DNA of 64,000 bases from Sphagnum compactum (lineage: Eukaryota; Bryophyta; Sphagnopsida; Sphagnales): positions 1,984,001 through 2,048,000 of the forward strand of contig OZ234493.1 in the NCBI GenBank assembly GCA_965153455.1, written 5' to 3'. A program made the translations under genes and the position numbers. Below the pieces are notes generated by a model that was not told where the DNA came from, searched no databases, and saw nothing but the letters and a program-made list of their open reading frames with translations. Below are positions 1-11,317 of the stretch, in pieces; within the stretch, counting starts at the first letter, position 1, and each line of letters begins with the position of its first letter.

Positions 1-245
1 TCCTTCCCCCTACCCACCTACAAAGATATGAAAGGACAAACATAACTTTTCATGTTCATGTATTTATTCTGCATGAACATGAAAAGACACAATGTTGAGA
101 ACCATATGGAAATAAACTATTGGGAACCATATGGGAACAGATTAAAAAAAGAGAGAAGATAAGGGTAGAGGGTTGGGAACTTGCTACACATAATAGTAAT
201 AATACAACCCCTCTTGATTCAAAATCAAAAAAAAACTGTTGGAGC
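1..245. repeat. Dispersed repeat family B, inverted copy
   Basis: Shares blocks with 41,150-41,330 and, in reverse complement, with 57,880-58,175 and 58,290-58,615. Shared features are a CCCACC-like start, a TATGAAA(A)GG block, and the motif ACTATTGG..AACCATATG. It contains a perfect 14-bp inverted repeat (47-60 with 72-85, 11-base loop). The family has no visible coding capacity. A non-autonomous DNA element or an LTR edge are both possible. Confidence 0.5.
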
Positions 246-611
246 CCTTAATTATGAAAGTCCACACCAACCTTCAAAGCAAATAATGTAAGGTAAGGCC
301 CCAAGGTGAGGAGGCCATTCGCCAAATGTGAGGCTTAGGACAAGGCCTTAGGTGTAAGAGGCCTCTTGTAGGCCTAATGGCCCTCTTGTTTTCTAGGAGG
401 TATCTATCATTAATGTTGTATAAGGTGCCTTCCATAATACACTAGAAAATTTCTCAAAAAAGTTGGGGCCATACTCGAATTAAGAAGCCTAAATAAGACA
501 CAACACATATAAGAGGCCTCTAGTTTTTTGAGGAGGCATTTTTTATGTGCCCTCCAAAATACACAAGGAAATTTTTTGTGTCTGGGCAGCTCCAAGATGT
601 ATGTGATCGGC

Positions 612-745
612 ATTTCTTGAAGATTATATTTTTGCATGGTGAAGTATTTGAGTTTCCATAACTCTTCTTTTTTTGCCTTAAGATAAATTTTAATGCAAAT
701 GGCAGGGCCACAGTGTAATTGACACACCCCTTTGTTTAATGTGTA
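612..745 (+). repeat. Dispersed repeat family C, copy 1
   Basis: This segment aligns by eye with 40,478-40,600 in the same orientation. Shared parts include GAAGTATTTGAGTTTCCATA, a CTTAAGATA block, and a GGC.(A/G)GGCCACAGTGT block. The stretch 246-611 holds only AT-rich DNA with short echoes of the downstream 47-bp unit (for example near 437-460 and 545-575) and no gene. Confidence 0.55.
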
Positions 746-774
746 TAAGGTATGTTCCAAAAATAAAAAAAGGC

Positions 775-1210
775 AAAATAGTCAACAAAATACACTTAAG
801 AAATCTCTCCAAATACAAAAGGAAATAGTCTACAAAATACACTTAAGAAATCCCTCCAAATACAAAAGGAAATAGTCTACAAAATACACTTAAGAAATCC
901 CTCCAAATACAAAAGGAAATAGTCTACAAAATACACTTAAGAAATCCCTCCAAATACAAAAGGAAATAGTCTACAAAATACACTTAAGAAATCCCTCCAA
1001 ACACAAAAGGAAATAGTCTACAAAATACACTTCAGAAATCCCTCCAAATACAAAAGGAAATAGTCTAAGAAATACACTTGAGAAATCCCTCCAAATACAA
1101 AAGGAAATAGTCTTGGAAAAACACTTAAGAAATTTCTCCAAATACCAAAAGCAAATATTCTAGAAAAAAATACACTTAAGAAACCTCTCCAAATACAAAA
1201 GATAGAAATC
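775..1210. repeat. 47-bp tandem array, about nine copies
   Basis: The unit begins AAAATACACTTAAGAAATC and recurs at 787, 834, 881, 928, 975 and 1,022 with an exact 47-base step, then at about 1,069, 1,116 and 1,163 with more substitutions and a small indel. The first six units are nearly identical and the last three are diverged, so recent expansion was at the left side. There are no unique spacers, so this is not a CRISPR. Because 47 is not a multiple of 3, reading frames across it are incidental. Confidence 0.93.
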
Positions 1211-1591
1211 AAATTTGTAGAGTGCTTTCACTTCTTCATTTCCATCACTTGTTTGCATTTGTTTGTTGTTGGTGCAGCTTTTTTTGTTTTTGGGCAAGCA
1301 ATGAATGAAGTGGAAACAGTAAACTTTGTCCTCTTCTGAATCGTCTCGTGCAAAGCAAAGCTTTAAGCAAACCCTAATTGAGTTGGTAGCTGTAGTTATG
1401 AGGGTGGTGAACTCAAAAGTGGCCACTGTTGCTCATTATGAGCGAGACGGCTGACACACAAGAAAGCAATGCAGTCATCATGTTCAGCAACTGTAGTTAC
1501 CCAGCAGCCAGCCCAGAAGGAGTACACACAAAGGAGAGCGGGAGGAAAGGGGGGGGAAGCCTGGGAGTGTTGTACTCGATCAGCTCCATTA
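1211..1591. other. Intergenic, upstream of the lipid-transfer protein gene
   Basis: Mixed-composition DNA. GC rises towards 1,500, with a G-run at 1,549-1,556. Short open frames occur on both strands but none resembles a known family. It probably contains the distal promoter of the gene starting at 1,773. Confidence 0.4.
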
Positions 1592-1602
1592 TAGTATATA
1601 GC
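1590..1602 (+). promoter_or_regulatory. Candidate TATA box of the lipid-transfer protein gene
   Basis: The string TATAGTATATAG lies about 175 bases before the chosen ATG, a plausible distance for a plant core promoter with a 5' UTR of 130-150 bases. No transcript data are available, so this is inference from position and composition. Confidence 0.35.
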
Positions 1603-1772
1603 AGCACTAGTACATTGCACTCTTCAATCGTCTTCACTGAGCTGCCGCTGCATTCTTTACGTCTTGGGTCTTGTTTGAAGGTCTTTTAAGTGGTTTGTCC
1701 AAGTTTTAAGCTTTGCTTGGATTTGTTTTCTGCTTGGATCCTGCAGAGGTGTTTGTTTGTTTATCGAGTGTG

Positions 1773-2203
1773 ATGGGGAAGCTGTTGCGGATGGGATCTG
1801 TAAGTTCACTTGTAGCTGTGGCTGCAGTTTGCATTGGATTTTTGTTTGTCATGCCTTTGGTGGCTGAAGGCTGCCCAGTTGCTACGTATTACGAGCCTTG
1901 CCTTTCTGCCGCTCTAAACGGGAATGCTAAGCCGGCCCCTGCGTGCTGCAATATCGTTCGTGAAATGGGTCAAACGTACGCCGGCGCAGAGTGCTTGTGT
2001 CAGCAAGCGCATGCACAGACGTTCGGAGCACCGTTCATGAATTCTGTGACCATGCCAGAACGGTGTTTCGGTGCCAATTACCCAAACCCCTCGGGCTACG
2101 TTTGCCGTAAGTCCCTTTTCTATAAGCTGAAAGCACCCTTGTCCGACTTCGCCTTTCAGTAGCTGCTGCTTTTGGATCTGTTGTAAACTGTTTTGCAGCA
2201 TGA
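1773..2203 (+). CDS. Non-specific lipid-transfer protein (eight-cysteine, secreted)
   Basis: The product is a small secreted protein of the nsLTP / protease-inhibitor / seed-storage superfamily, whose members bind lipids in a hydrophobic tunnel at the cell wall or membrane surface. The ATG at 1,773 (MGKLL) is chosen because residues 1-33 then form a signal peptide with a hydrophobic core ending near VAEG. All eight cysteines follow, spaced C-X8-C-X14-CC-X14-CLC-X21-C-X12-C. A good donor (GTAAGT) lies at 2,107 directly after the last cysteine codon, where many plant nsLTP genes have an intron. Splicing to the AG at 2,158-2,159 gives a 125-residue protein with a small hydrophobic tail (stop 2,201-2,203). 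Reading through gives 129 residues with a stop at 2,160-2,162. The 53-base intron is unusually short for a plant, so the 3' end is uncertain. Confidence 0.85.
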
Positions 2204-2968
2204 TGGTTTCCTCGTTGCACGGTTTTGTTTCATGTGCAATGGATCAGTATTTACGTTCTACGCAACTAATGACTTGTGTTCTGGTGTGGGTAACAGACTG
2301 ATCAACCAACTGAGAAGGATTTTGCTCAATGGAGAGGAAAAGAGGTGAATATCCACAACTATATTAGTTTCTCTGCCCCTTGAGACACCTCATTTTCATT
2401 TTTTGTAGTTCCAGCTTGACGACCATCTTATGCATGTCAATCAAATGAGTACAGATATTGCCTGGATATAGCACTTTGCATGGTCGTGGGTATTGCGGCA
2501 TAGGTCAGACTCTTGGCTTAGTTGATCAGCTGAAGCGAGATCAGATCTAGATTGAAATGGTCAGAATGACTGATCTTCGCATCTGTAATAGGCGCACTCC
2601 AGAAATTTGGCTCTAATCCAAAAGCTATTCCAACCATCTAGATATAGATCTGCAGAGCTACCAATGGTTTTCCTGTTCTTGCTCATGATGAATCCTCTGT
2701 AGAAACCGTGCTGTAGAAGTCAGCTATAATATTTCATTGATGTATTACTAGTCTCCCAAGTGCTTTTACCATTTTTTCTTCGACTCTCTGTGGCAGATAA
2801 GAGCAAGGAGCAAATGGGGTTTTCCTCTGCCATCATGTGGCTATTCATCTCAACTCGTCTGCAATATATTCTGCTGTTCCTGAAGAAGAGTAAAGGTTAT
2901 TATTTGTGATAACCTAGATCCAAGTCTCTTTGCAATGACAAAAGAGATAATATTTCCTATAATAAACT

Positions 2969-3008
<40 letters not shown>

Positions 3009-3660
3009 TGTTTCTAGATCCGCTTGATGGCCTTCCAGTTTCCTTGGAAGTATTGGGGATACTGTGTTGGAACTTGGAATATACATGTCCTAAATTTGGA
3101 CCAATTTTCATATTCTATCAGAGCCTAATATGTCCTGAATTTGTGGCAACTTTCATTTTGTTATGTTGCCCTGAATTCATGTGCTATTATCAGTGCTCTG
3201 GATTTTGGATTTAAACAAGGAAATAAAGCCAGGATTAAGATGACACCATCTTGGGACACTGCCACTGCTATTTTCTTTGCTCTTTGCATAATGATTTAAT
3301 ATCATCACAATACCTTCTGAATCAAAACCACGCAGTAATCCAAAAAATACATATATTTAGCAAGCCGAAAGTTTTCAAACAAACTGAATGTTTATTGATG
3401 AGTAACAATTCATTGTCAAAGAGAGTTTGAAGTGGTACAACTCTGGAAACAAACATCGAAGTGCAATACATTACTCTGAATTAAGTACATAAATCTCATA
3501 ATTTTCTAAAATTGCAGAATGAATGTTTTAGAATCTGAAGATGAAAGTCTCCACTGTGGACACTATCAACTCATATTAGTATCAGAGACAGTGTCTTGAG
3601 AACCAATTGATAATTTTACATCATTGGATCTGTTAGCTCAAGAAAGGTAATGGGACATGG
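2204..3660. other. 3' flank and intergenic DNA
   Basis: This probably contains the 3' UTR of the lipid-transfer protein gene and then unremarkable intergenic DNA. An (AT)n run lies at 2,973-3,006. Near 3,575 a string resembling a tRNA-Met primer-binding site (TAGTATCAGAGAC) hints at a lost LTR element, but no LTR pair or coding sequence supports it. Confidence 0.4.
2973..3006. repeat. (AT)n microsatellite
   Basis: About 17 uninterrupted AT dinucleotides are directly visible. Confidence 0.97.
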
Positions 3661-6600
3661 TTGAAAATCCTCAAATTTATGTGACCAATTTTGTTAGAAT
3701 TGTGGCCAGATAATGATGGCCACCATTAAATCCCTTTAGCTCCTTTCGCAAATGTTGTTCAATCTTACTTTCATGTACAGCTTTACTTTCTTTGCTTCTC
3801 CAATAGTTACTGTAGAGAGCCGTTAGAGGACAAAATTCTCTTCGATCTACAACTAATGGTAACAAATGCAACGCACTAGAAGATCTCACCTAAAGTGAGA
3901 TTCTTTAGAATGCAATCAAATTAGAAGAGTTTACTAGAGGTAGGCTCTCTAGAAGGCATTCTAATAGTTTGAAATTGAAAATTTAGGTGCCTTACAATAA
4001 AATTGGCACTACAAGTCCCAAAGATACCACGCAAAAATGTTAGGATTCATTTGTAGCAGGCATCAAAGGTAGAGGTTCATTATAACTAGGACTATCAACT
4101 TCTGTATTCACAAGTTCAACAGCACCCTTTCTTCTTGCAATGCCACATCAAAAGTTAACAAATTTATATCATGTAATTCTACTGAAATGATCTCTAACAT
4201 GCATAATCTTGGACCTCTTTGTTGCTTTTACTGTATTTCAACCAAATATGCAAAGAAATGAATCGAAAACGAAATACAAATGTCAAAAATAGATTAAACA
4301 AAAAAACAAATATCATAGCATGTAATTTCATATAAAGTGTAAGAAGAAAGTAAAGTAGTCGTAAGAAGCTTATGACTTTGCATCTCTATGTCCCATAAGT
4401 CATCTCCATGGGCACCAAAATTTCTTTCATTCATGTGATTGTAGTATTCCTCCTTGTGTCATTAGTTATGTTCTTTCATTCAAATTTTGAGAATTACATA
4501 AGAGAAGTGAACTATATACTTTGAATTTTTTTTTATTCCAATAGGAAACTTCATGAACTAGATCCTATCACTTGAATAATAGGTAAACTTCAAAGTAGAA
4601 CAAGGTATAATGGATGAGGGCTGAGTTCATCATCACCAAAGATGGGATGATGGGACATCATCATTTTTGAAGTATTGATAATGGCTTTAAGGAAACAATC
4701 AATTGGTTGTTGGTGATGTGAAGGGACACAATATTTAATATCAATCCAATAGTTCTTGGAGCCACCTTGCTTAAATCAAAATATCTCACTAATGCAAAGT
4801 CTATGAAGATTGAAATTAACATCACTCGTTGTTTGTAACTTAGTGGTTGCTCAAATGATAAAATTTATCACACAAAACCAACTAAATCTCCTGTTCAAAG
4901 CTTGAGAAAGCTTGAGAAGAAGTAGGCTAGTTAGAAACATGATCTAACATCTTCCTCTCTTTTAAGGATGTGACAATTTGTCATTGCTTTTAGCATTCCT
5001 ACCAAGACCAGCTTTCAAGGCTTTATCAATCACTTCATCAACATATTTCATTTTTTTGTGTATTTCTCAAAATGTCAAAAGGTTAAACAAATAATTCATT
5101 AGTTAAAATTTTCTTTCAATTCATGTTCTCCAATTCTACCAATCATTTTGATCATTCCACACACACTACCAAAAGGGTAGAAGCTCCCATCTCTCTTCCT
5201 AACTTGCAAGACAAGTTCATAGAACACATCAACAAGACTTGCCCATTTTTCTTAGACGAATATTTAGTAGAAATGTCAATAACAAACCTCTAAACAACCT
5301 CCAATCTTTATAAACATTTTTTGACCAAATTTTAAACACCTTGCTCTTGCACTTTCCATCGTAGTTCATGTTGTCAAACTATGTTGCATCGATTAACCAA
5401 AAAAAAAAGGTTAAAAACAATGGCAACATGTCATACAAAAATTTCAAATTCATGAATAATATCTTCATTTATTTCCTCCTTAAAATTGTTAATTGAATTA
5501 TAAATGGTTGACATTAGATTGACAACATTATAGGATGTTGCATCAAAAGGAAGCAATGTACTAGACAACTATGTATTAGCATTATGCATAGGAGCTAGAA
5601 GTGGAGCTCTAATTGTTGGAGACTCTAGAAATAATTACCATGTGAAAGATTGTTGGAATGATTACATGAATAGTTGCATGAGAAATTTCAAAAGGAGTTG
5701 TGTAAGAAGGAACAACAAATGCATGCATAACCACACGAAAAAGTTCAAGATAAGTTACATGAAAATTTTCAAGAAAGATCATGTGATTGAAGAATTGCAA
5801 AAGAAGTTGCATCAACTTAAAAAAATACATTGTGAGAAATTCACAAGTAAAATTATCACAAAAAAAACTGGGGAATGATCTTAGGTAGTTTATCCATAAT
5901 CCATCAAGTTAAAAGGAAGAAAGAACAATTCAAATATATGGAGAAAAGGCTCAATGATCTAAAATCAACCATGAAGAAAAATCAATCATTTAGAAATGAT
6001 CATTAAAAAATGAACAATATAAAAAAACTCAAAGATGTGACCATTTTGGTGGAAGGAGGAACATCTAAAACAAAGAACATCAAAAATGGAATTAAAAAGG
6101 TTTGGGAATTCTTCCCATTCAATTTCACCTTGAAACTTTGCATCAAAAATTTCTATCAACTTTTATTCTACCTTTACACACCTTTTAAATAAATTGATGT
6201 GATCTTGTTCCACATGTTTATTCATGGTTGATATGCAATTAACCTTGTGGTAAACAACCTTTGTGACAACTATTTCATTGCTAACCCGATGCCAACTATT
6301 TCATTGTGACAAACAATCAAATGCATAACTTGATGTTCCCCCAAATCAACATGTTGATTATTTTCACCTTGAAAAATGCCCAAGTGGCCAAAGTTCTATC
6401 ATGAAGTTTCCACAAACTTTTTTTATTTCCTCAAGTCCTCTTAGACTACCTCTTGCATTAGAAGATTTGTAGTGTTGGTGTCAAATGGGGTCTCTTGTTC
6501 TGAAGTGTTCATAAAGCTATAATTGTTACTATATCCAATCAAGCACCCAATAACAATACACATGTTAAATTCAATTTCTGTGCTAACACTATTAGTGTCT

Positions 6601-7249
6601 GAAGATGAATTTTCCATGATTAATAGTTGTAGCAAGGGAAGGCCATGAAAGTGCATGGTTGCAAATACGAAAGAATGGCAATTTGAATGTGCAATTGATT
6701 TCAATGAACATGAAGTACAAGCCTATGATGACTTACATTGCATAACAAAGCTTGAACTTCCTACCATGAGGAAAAAAGAAAAAATGGAGTATCACAAGCT
6801 TGAACTCTCTAATACAAGAGGAAAAAAAAACACAACATAAAACAAAAGATATGGAGATTGAGAAAAGGTTTAAGCAATCATCCCCATGTGCCATACTTGA
6901 ATGAAAAATGAATACTCATTGTCAAAAGAAAAGTGGTTGGGGATTGTCATTCTGAAGTCACATTCAAAAGGCTCACAAAATTGTGATGATGCATAGGCTT
7001 TCATTTTTTCCATCACATTGAAATTTCAAACTTGAGAAAATGAAAAACTCTAAACCTATTTCCAAAAACCTTTGATTTTCAAATTCCATATTCACCATTT
7101 TTCATTCAAAAACCATCACAATAATTTTCGTTTTCACATTTTGAGCAAGTCATGTTTCTTACAAATAACTTCCAAAACACAATAAAGTTATCTATAAAGT
7201 ATTCAACATTTGGGCTATTGGGCCCCAATTTTGCTTAAATTGGGGAAGG
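3661..7249. other. Gene-poor AT-rich stretch
   Basis: No recognisable gene. The longest open frames (for example 5,642-5,878 +, Lys/Asn/Cys-rich, and 6,441-6,704 -) are short and low-complexity, and match no family I know. The many near-synonymous AT-rich phrases suggest old transposon sequence. Confidence 0.5.
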
Positions 7250-10140
7250 AATGATAAGTCAAAATGAAACTTTACATAGGAAAAAAAAGACGGGACGAAA
7301 TTAGTTTCCTCACCTAAATTGGTTTGTAATGAATTTCTATTATAGATTAATCACTTGCCTATTAATTATAGTTTGTTGAACTAGTTCAAGTTAATACTTA
7401 CGTACTGCATAGTTAGTTAAGTAACCAGCATTATCACATTTTATTGGAACTTTACATGCATGTTATTTTGAAATATTATATATGTATGTTCAAGCTACAA
7501 TCTTTTAATTTCATTTTAAGTGGTGAGATTACCATTAATCGATGTCAACACGGTATCCAACTTCTTAGTGTTTAAATAAAGTTTTTTTTCTAGTATTATG
7601 AACTTTGTAACATATGTGTAGATTCTTTCTTTATTGTGAACTTTGCTTCATCTAAGGGTTATTGGTAATTAAGTTTGGGCTTTTTAATGTGTCCTCTTTA
7701 CAACATTATGTTTTTTTTCCCTCTTATCTTATCTTGCTCACCAATATGGTGTTAATAAAACCAATTTATGAGGTGAACAAGGTTGTTTAGTGTCATGAAC
7801 TATCAACCATGGAAGTTTCAAACCAACTAATTTTCATTAGAACCAAAATTTTAAGATATGTTGATCTAACAATCAACAATTTCACTTAAGGCAAATGAAT
7901 GAGAGGACATAGCTCTTGGAAGAGTGAAAGCTTTAACAATCATTACACTATCTCTTAAAAAGGAAGTTTATATTGTCATTGTAATTACATAGATACTAGA
8001 TAAACATGGTGGCCATTGCAAGAATGCTTTCACAATGCAACCAATTTCATGCTCAAGGATAAGTTGAACACTTTACAAATCGTTGATGGAGTGCATGTGT
8101 CTAAATAGTTTCAATAAATTCAAGAAGTGAAATGTGAACATGTGAGAATTAATTAGGTTGTTTTAAAAATTAAAGTTGTTGAACACATTCTTTTCACACA
8201 AACACCAAGCTTTGAATTAATGTTTCAAAGTATAAATGGTTTATCTTAATTTCCAACTTTTGATTAATTGTTTCTGTGGTTGCTTCAAAAAGTCAAAGTG
8301 AATCACCAATCAAAATCTTAGGCTACTAGTTTGAAGGTTGAAGCTTTGGTAGTGGTCAAGATGTGTAATCTTCTCATGCAAAACCCTTCTTTTGGTGACC
8401 ACCATGACAATTGATCTAGATGCAAAATTGTAAGACCTTGCAATATTTGTGACCTAACAAATTGTATGATGTGACATTGTCACAAACTTGCATGTTAAAT
8501 GGCACATCATATTCAAGAGTGTAACATTTGTTCTTAACCACAATATCGTAAACGTGTTGTGATTAAAAAAATTGAGACATTTAAGCCCAAGTTTTCAATA
8601 GATACCTTTCTATGGATCTATTTGATGTAGTTATTACTAATGTTTTAGAGCTAGAGAAGAACAGAGAATGACTTATTGACTCCAACACTTTTAAGCACGT
8701 GATTGAAAACAAATTTTTTTTGTCGAATTAAACAACTTAAAAGGTTCAATTAGTTTCAAAACAATTGGAGGCCAAAGTCTAGTGGTTAAACGAAAGGGGT
8801 TTGTCAATGTTTCTCCAAATGGTGCAATGAAGATATTTGATGTTATTTATGTGTCTAGGACTCACCAAGAATCTATTGTTTGTTGGTATAATGGTAGAAA
8901 AATGATACATTGCAGTGTTTGATAACACAAAATATTTAATTTTCAATGATTCAAAACACATCATTGGCTAATGGATATGTGACACAAGTGGGTTATGTAC
9001 GTACATTGTGACAAACCCTCCTTTCAAATTTTTGTTGTTGAGGATCCAAAGATGATTACACTTTGGCATTGATGGCTCAGACACTTTGAACAGTCATAGT
9101 ATATGCTTCTCATTTGAATTTTGTGCAACATTAGCATCAAGTATCCTATTGACCCCATGCATTAAAGAAGTTTGCCAAAGCTTCATGCAAGGTAAAAAAC
9201 GTTGGAAAAAAGTTATCAAATCAAAAAGGTGATCCATGCAAGTTTGGGAACTTGTTCATAATGACGTGTAAAATGATAAAGTTGAAGTCTCTTGGGAAGT
9301 CATTATTTTTTTATGATAATGAATGAATGTAGTATGTAAACTTGGGTTTATTTTTTAAATCATAAGTTTCAAACCTTCCATTATTTCAAAATGTTCAAGG
9401 CCCATGTAAAAAACATGTTAAACATAAAACCAAAAGAATTACAAAGTGATAGAAGAGGAGAATATTCATTTGAATGGTTTTATTTTATTTTTTGTTTTTT
9501 GCCAATATCAAGGAATCAAAAGAGAATTCACTCAAGCTTACACCCTTCATCAAAACAGGGTTTCAAAGCATAAGATCCACATTTCCCTTGAAAAGACCAA
9601 ATCTATGGTCTTCAAAGCCAAAACCCTTAGTTACTTTTGGGTAGAGATTGTTTGTACGTCTAATTCCTTCACAAGTTATTCTCTTGCATATACAAACTTA
9701 GCTTGACTACACCATTTAAACATCTCCTAGGCCAAAAATCAAGCATATAACACATTCATGTTTTTGGTTGTATAACATATGTATGCCTTCCCATATTTTA
9801 TTTTTTAAAGAAAGAACCAAAAACTCATAAATGCACTTTGGTAGGATATGATTGGCAAACAAAACAATATAAATGTTTTAATCATGAGAAGAGGTCTATT
9901 GTCAATAATGGGGACGTGAAGTTTGATGAACACCATTTTTGGAAATCCTCAATGGACTCACCTTCAAGACCATCTCGACTCTCCATAGAACCATTGTATG
10001 ATAGTTCAACAACCATCCCAAACTCAAGATGAGTCAATTGGGTAACCGTTGATGAACAAGCTAGAACAAAGAAAGAGATAACTTGTAATAGATGGACACC
10101 ATTATTGGAGACCATAGTGAAAACATGCACGTGCAAAGTC
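7250..10140 (+). mobile_element. Degenerate Ty1/copia retrotransposon (gag, protease and integrase relics)
   Basis: Remnants occur in family order. About 7,970-8,250 carries gag-like phrases (for example a LKDKLNTL block). About 8,665-8,960 shows the protease segment: LIDSNTFKHV, where an active enzyme has D-S-G, then VKRKGFVNVSPNG and DVIYVSR. About 9,391-10,030 is integrase: ELQSDRRGEYS, then GIKREFTQAYT and a QNRVS block in another frame, then VGYDWQTKQYKCFN and DVKFDE. Stops and frameshifts are frequent, and reverse transcriptase and RNase H are not seen. A possible 5' LTR end and primer site lie near 7,548-7,560 (CGGTATCCAA), but no matching 3' LTR was found. The element is dead. Confidence 0.8.
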
Positions 10141-10640
10141 ATTCAAACCCATCCCCTAAACATAGCTAAGTGATAAAAGAAAACAATCACATGTCTCATT
10201 TTCCAATGCAATTCACTTCAACTAACACATCTAGTTCAATGGACTCACCTTCAAGACCATCTAGACTTGCTTCTTCAGGATTGATCTCGTGGACCTACTT
10301 GTAACACTTTATCAAAGTATGGTTGCTACAAAAGTTGCATTGAGAAGTTCAACTCGCCCCAAAAGTGTTTTCAACCCAACTTGAAGGTCCTTTGTAGCCA
10401 TAATTGAATGCTTTGCAAACATAATAGTAGTGGTGGAAACTCTAGGGAAGCCAACTCATTTCTTTCTCACAAGTTGTCAAAGAGTAGGTGGATATGGTGT
10501 AGCAAGTAGATGATGTCCATTGTCAACAACAAGATCTGGTCATTTCCAGTTGGATGTTCCTTTCATTTTTGTGAAGCGGATTTACAAAATGAAGAGTGGG
10601 CCTAGGTGGAAATGGAATTAGTAGGATGCATCAAATCTCA
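10141..10640. other. Transition stretch after the copia relic
   Basis: A block of about 30 bases (AATGGACTCACCTTCAAGAC and onward) at 9,951 recurs at 10,240, so part of the integrase-linker region is locally duplicated. Otherwise no gene is recognised. Confidence 0.5.
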
Positions 10641-11317
10641 TTCTTCTGCTGAAATGGAGATGATATCGGAGAGTTTAGACGCGTCAAAGCGAGCCAGAGA
10701 CCGTCAGCAGTAGTGGCGATAGTGTGTGTACCTGGTCGACAGTGTGTAAGTTTCCGTCGCTCCCCAACTTTTTATTACTCCAACAAGCGTTGCATTGTAT
10801 TATTTTATGAACCTGTGAGCGTCAGTGTGCATGAAAGGATTTCGCAATAATCTGTCTGCGTATATACGGCTTGGTGACTCTGCAAATAGATTCCAGTTCT
10901 GAACCACACTTTCCAGATCGCAGACCCAAAGGATGAACCCCACCACCCCACCTTCCTTTGTAAGTGTTTAGCAGTAATGTTCCACTCTGGTTTAGGGTTT
11001 AGGGTTCAGCTTGCATGGTCTCTTTGTTCTTAGCTTCTGAAGGTGATGGTCCAAACAGAACCTTATAAGCTTCATTGAAAATTCAAAGAGTCTGAACTGG
11101 TTTGATTGCCCCTTTACAGAAAGAAGTAAGCACAATTGTGATGAGGACCATTAGGGGGTCCAAAGTCCCCAAACTGAACCTAAACCTAGCAAAGTTCTTT
11201 GTGAACTAGAAATTGTTGCTCTGTACAAATCAATCATGCTTTGGACACTTTGTGCAGTGTATCTGGTAGAGAAAGAGAATCATTGATTTAGATTTTTTGT
11301 TGCCCTCAGGCTTTGCA
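10641..11317. other. GC-richer segment upstream of the THOC7 pseudogene
   Basis: Composition changes sharply from AT-rich to near-genic at about 10,650. The segment contains a double telomere-type motif (TTTAGGGTTTAGGGTT, 10,991-11,006). It probably represents the promoter, first exon and first introns of the duplicated THOC7 gene, but I could not identify the N-terminal exon. Confidence 0.45.

Noticed and set aside
410-760. A 116-residue minus-strand open frame
   Set aside because: It runs through dispersed repeat C and repeat-unit echoes, with no protein family match.
775-1210. Possible CRISPR array
   Set aside because: Units abut directly with no unique spacers, no cas genes are near, and the window is eukaryotic.
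3575-3600. tRNA-Met primer-binding site of an LTR element
   Set aside because: Only a partial match to the usual TGGTATCAGAGC, with no LTR or gag/pol sequence beside it.
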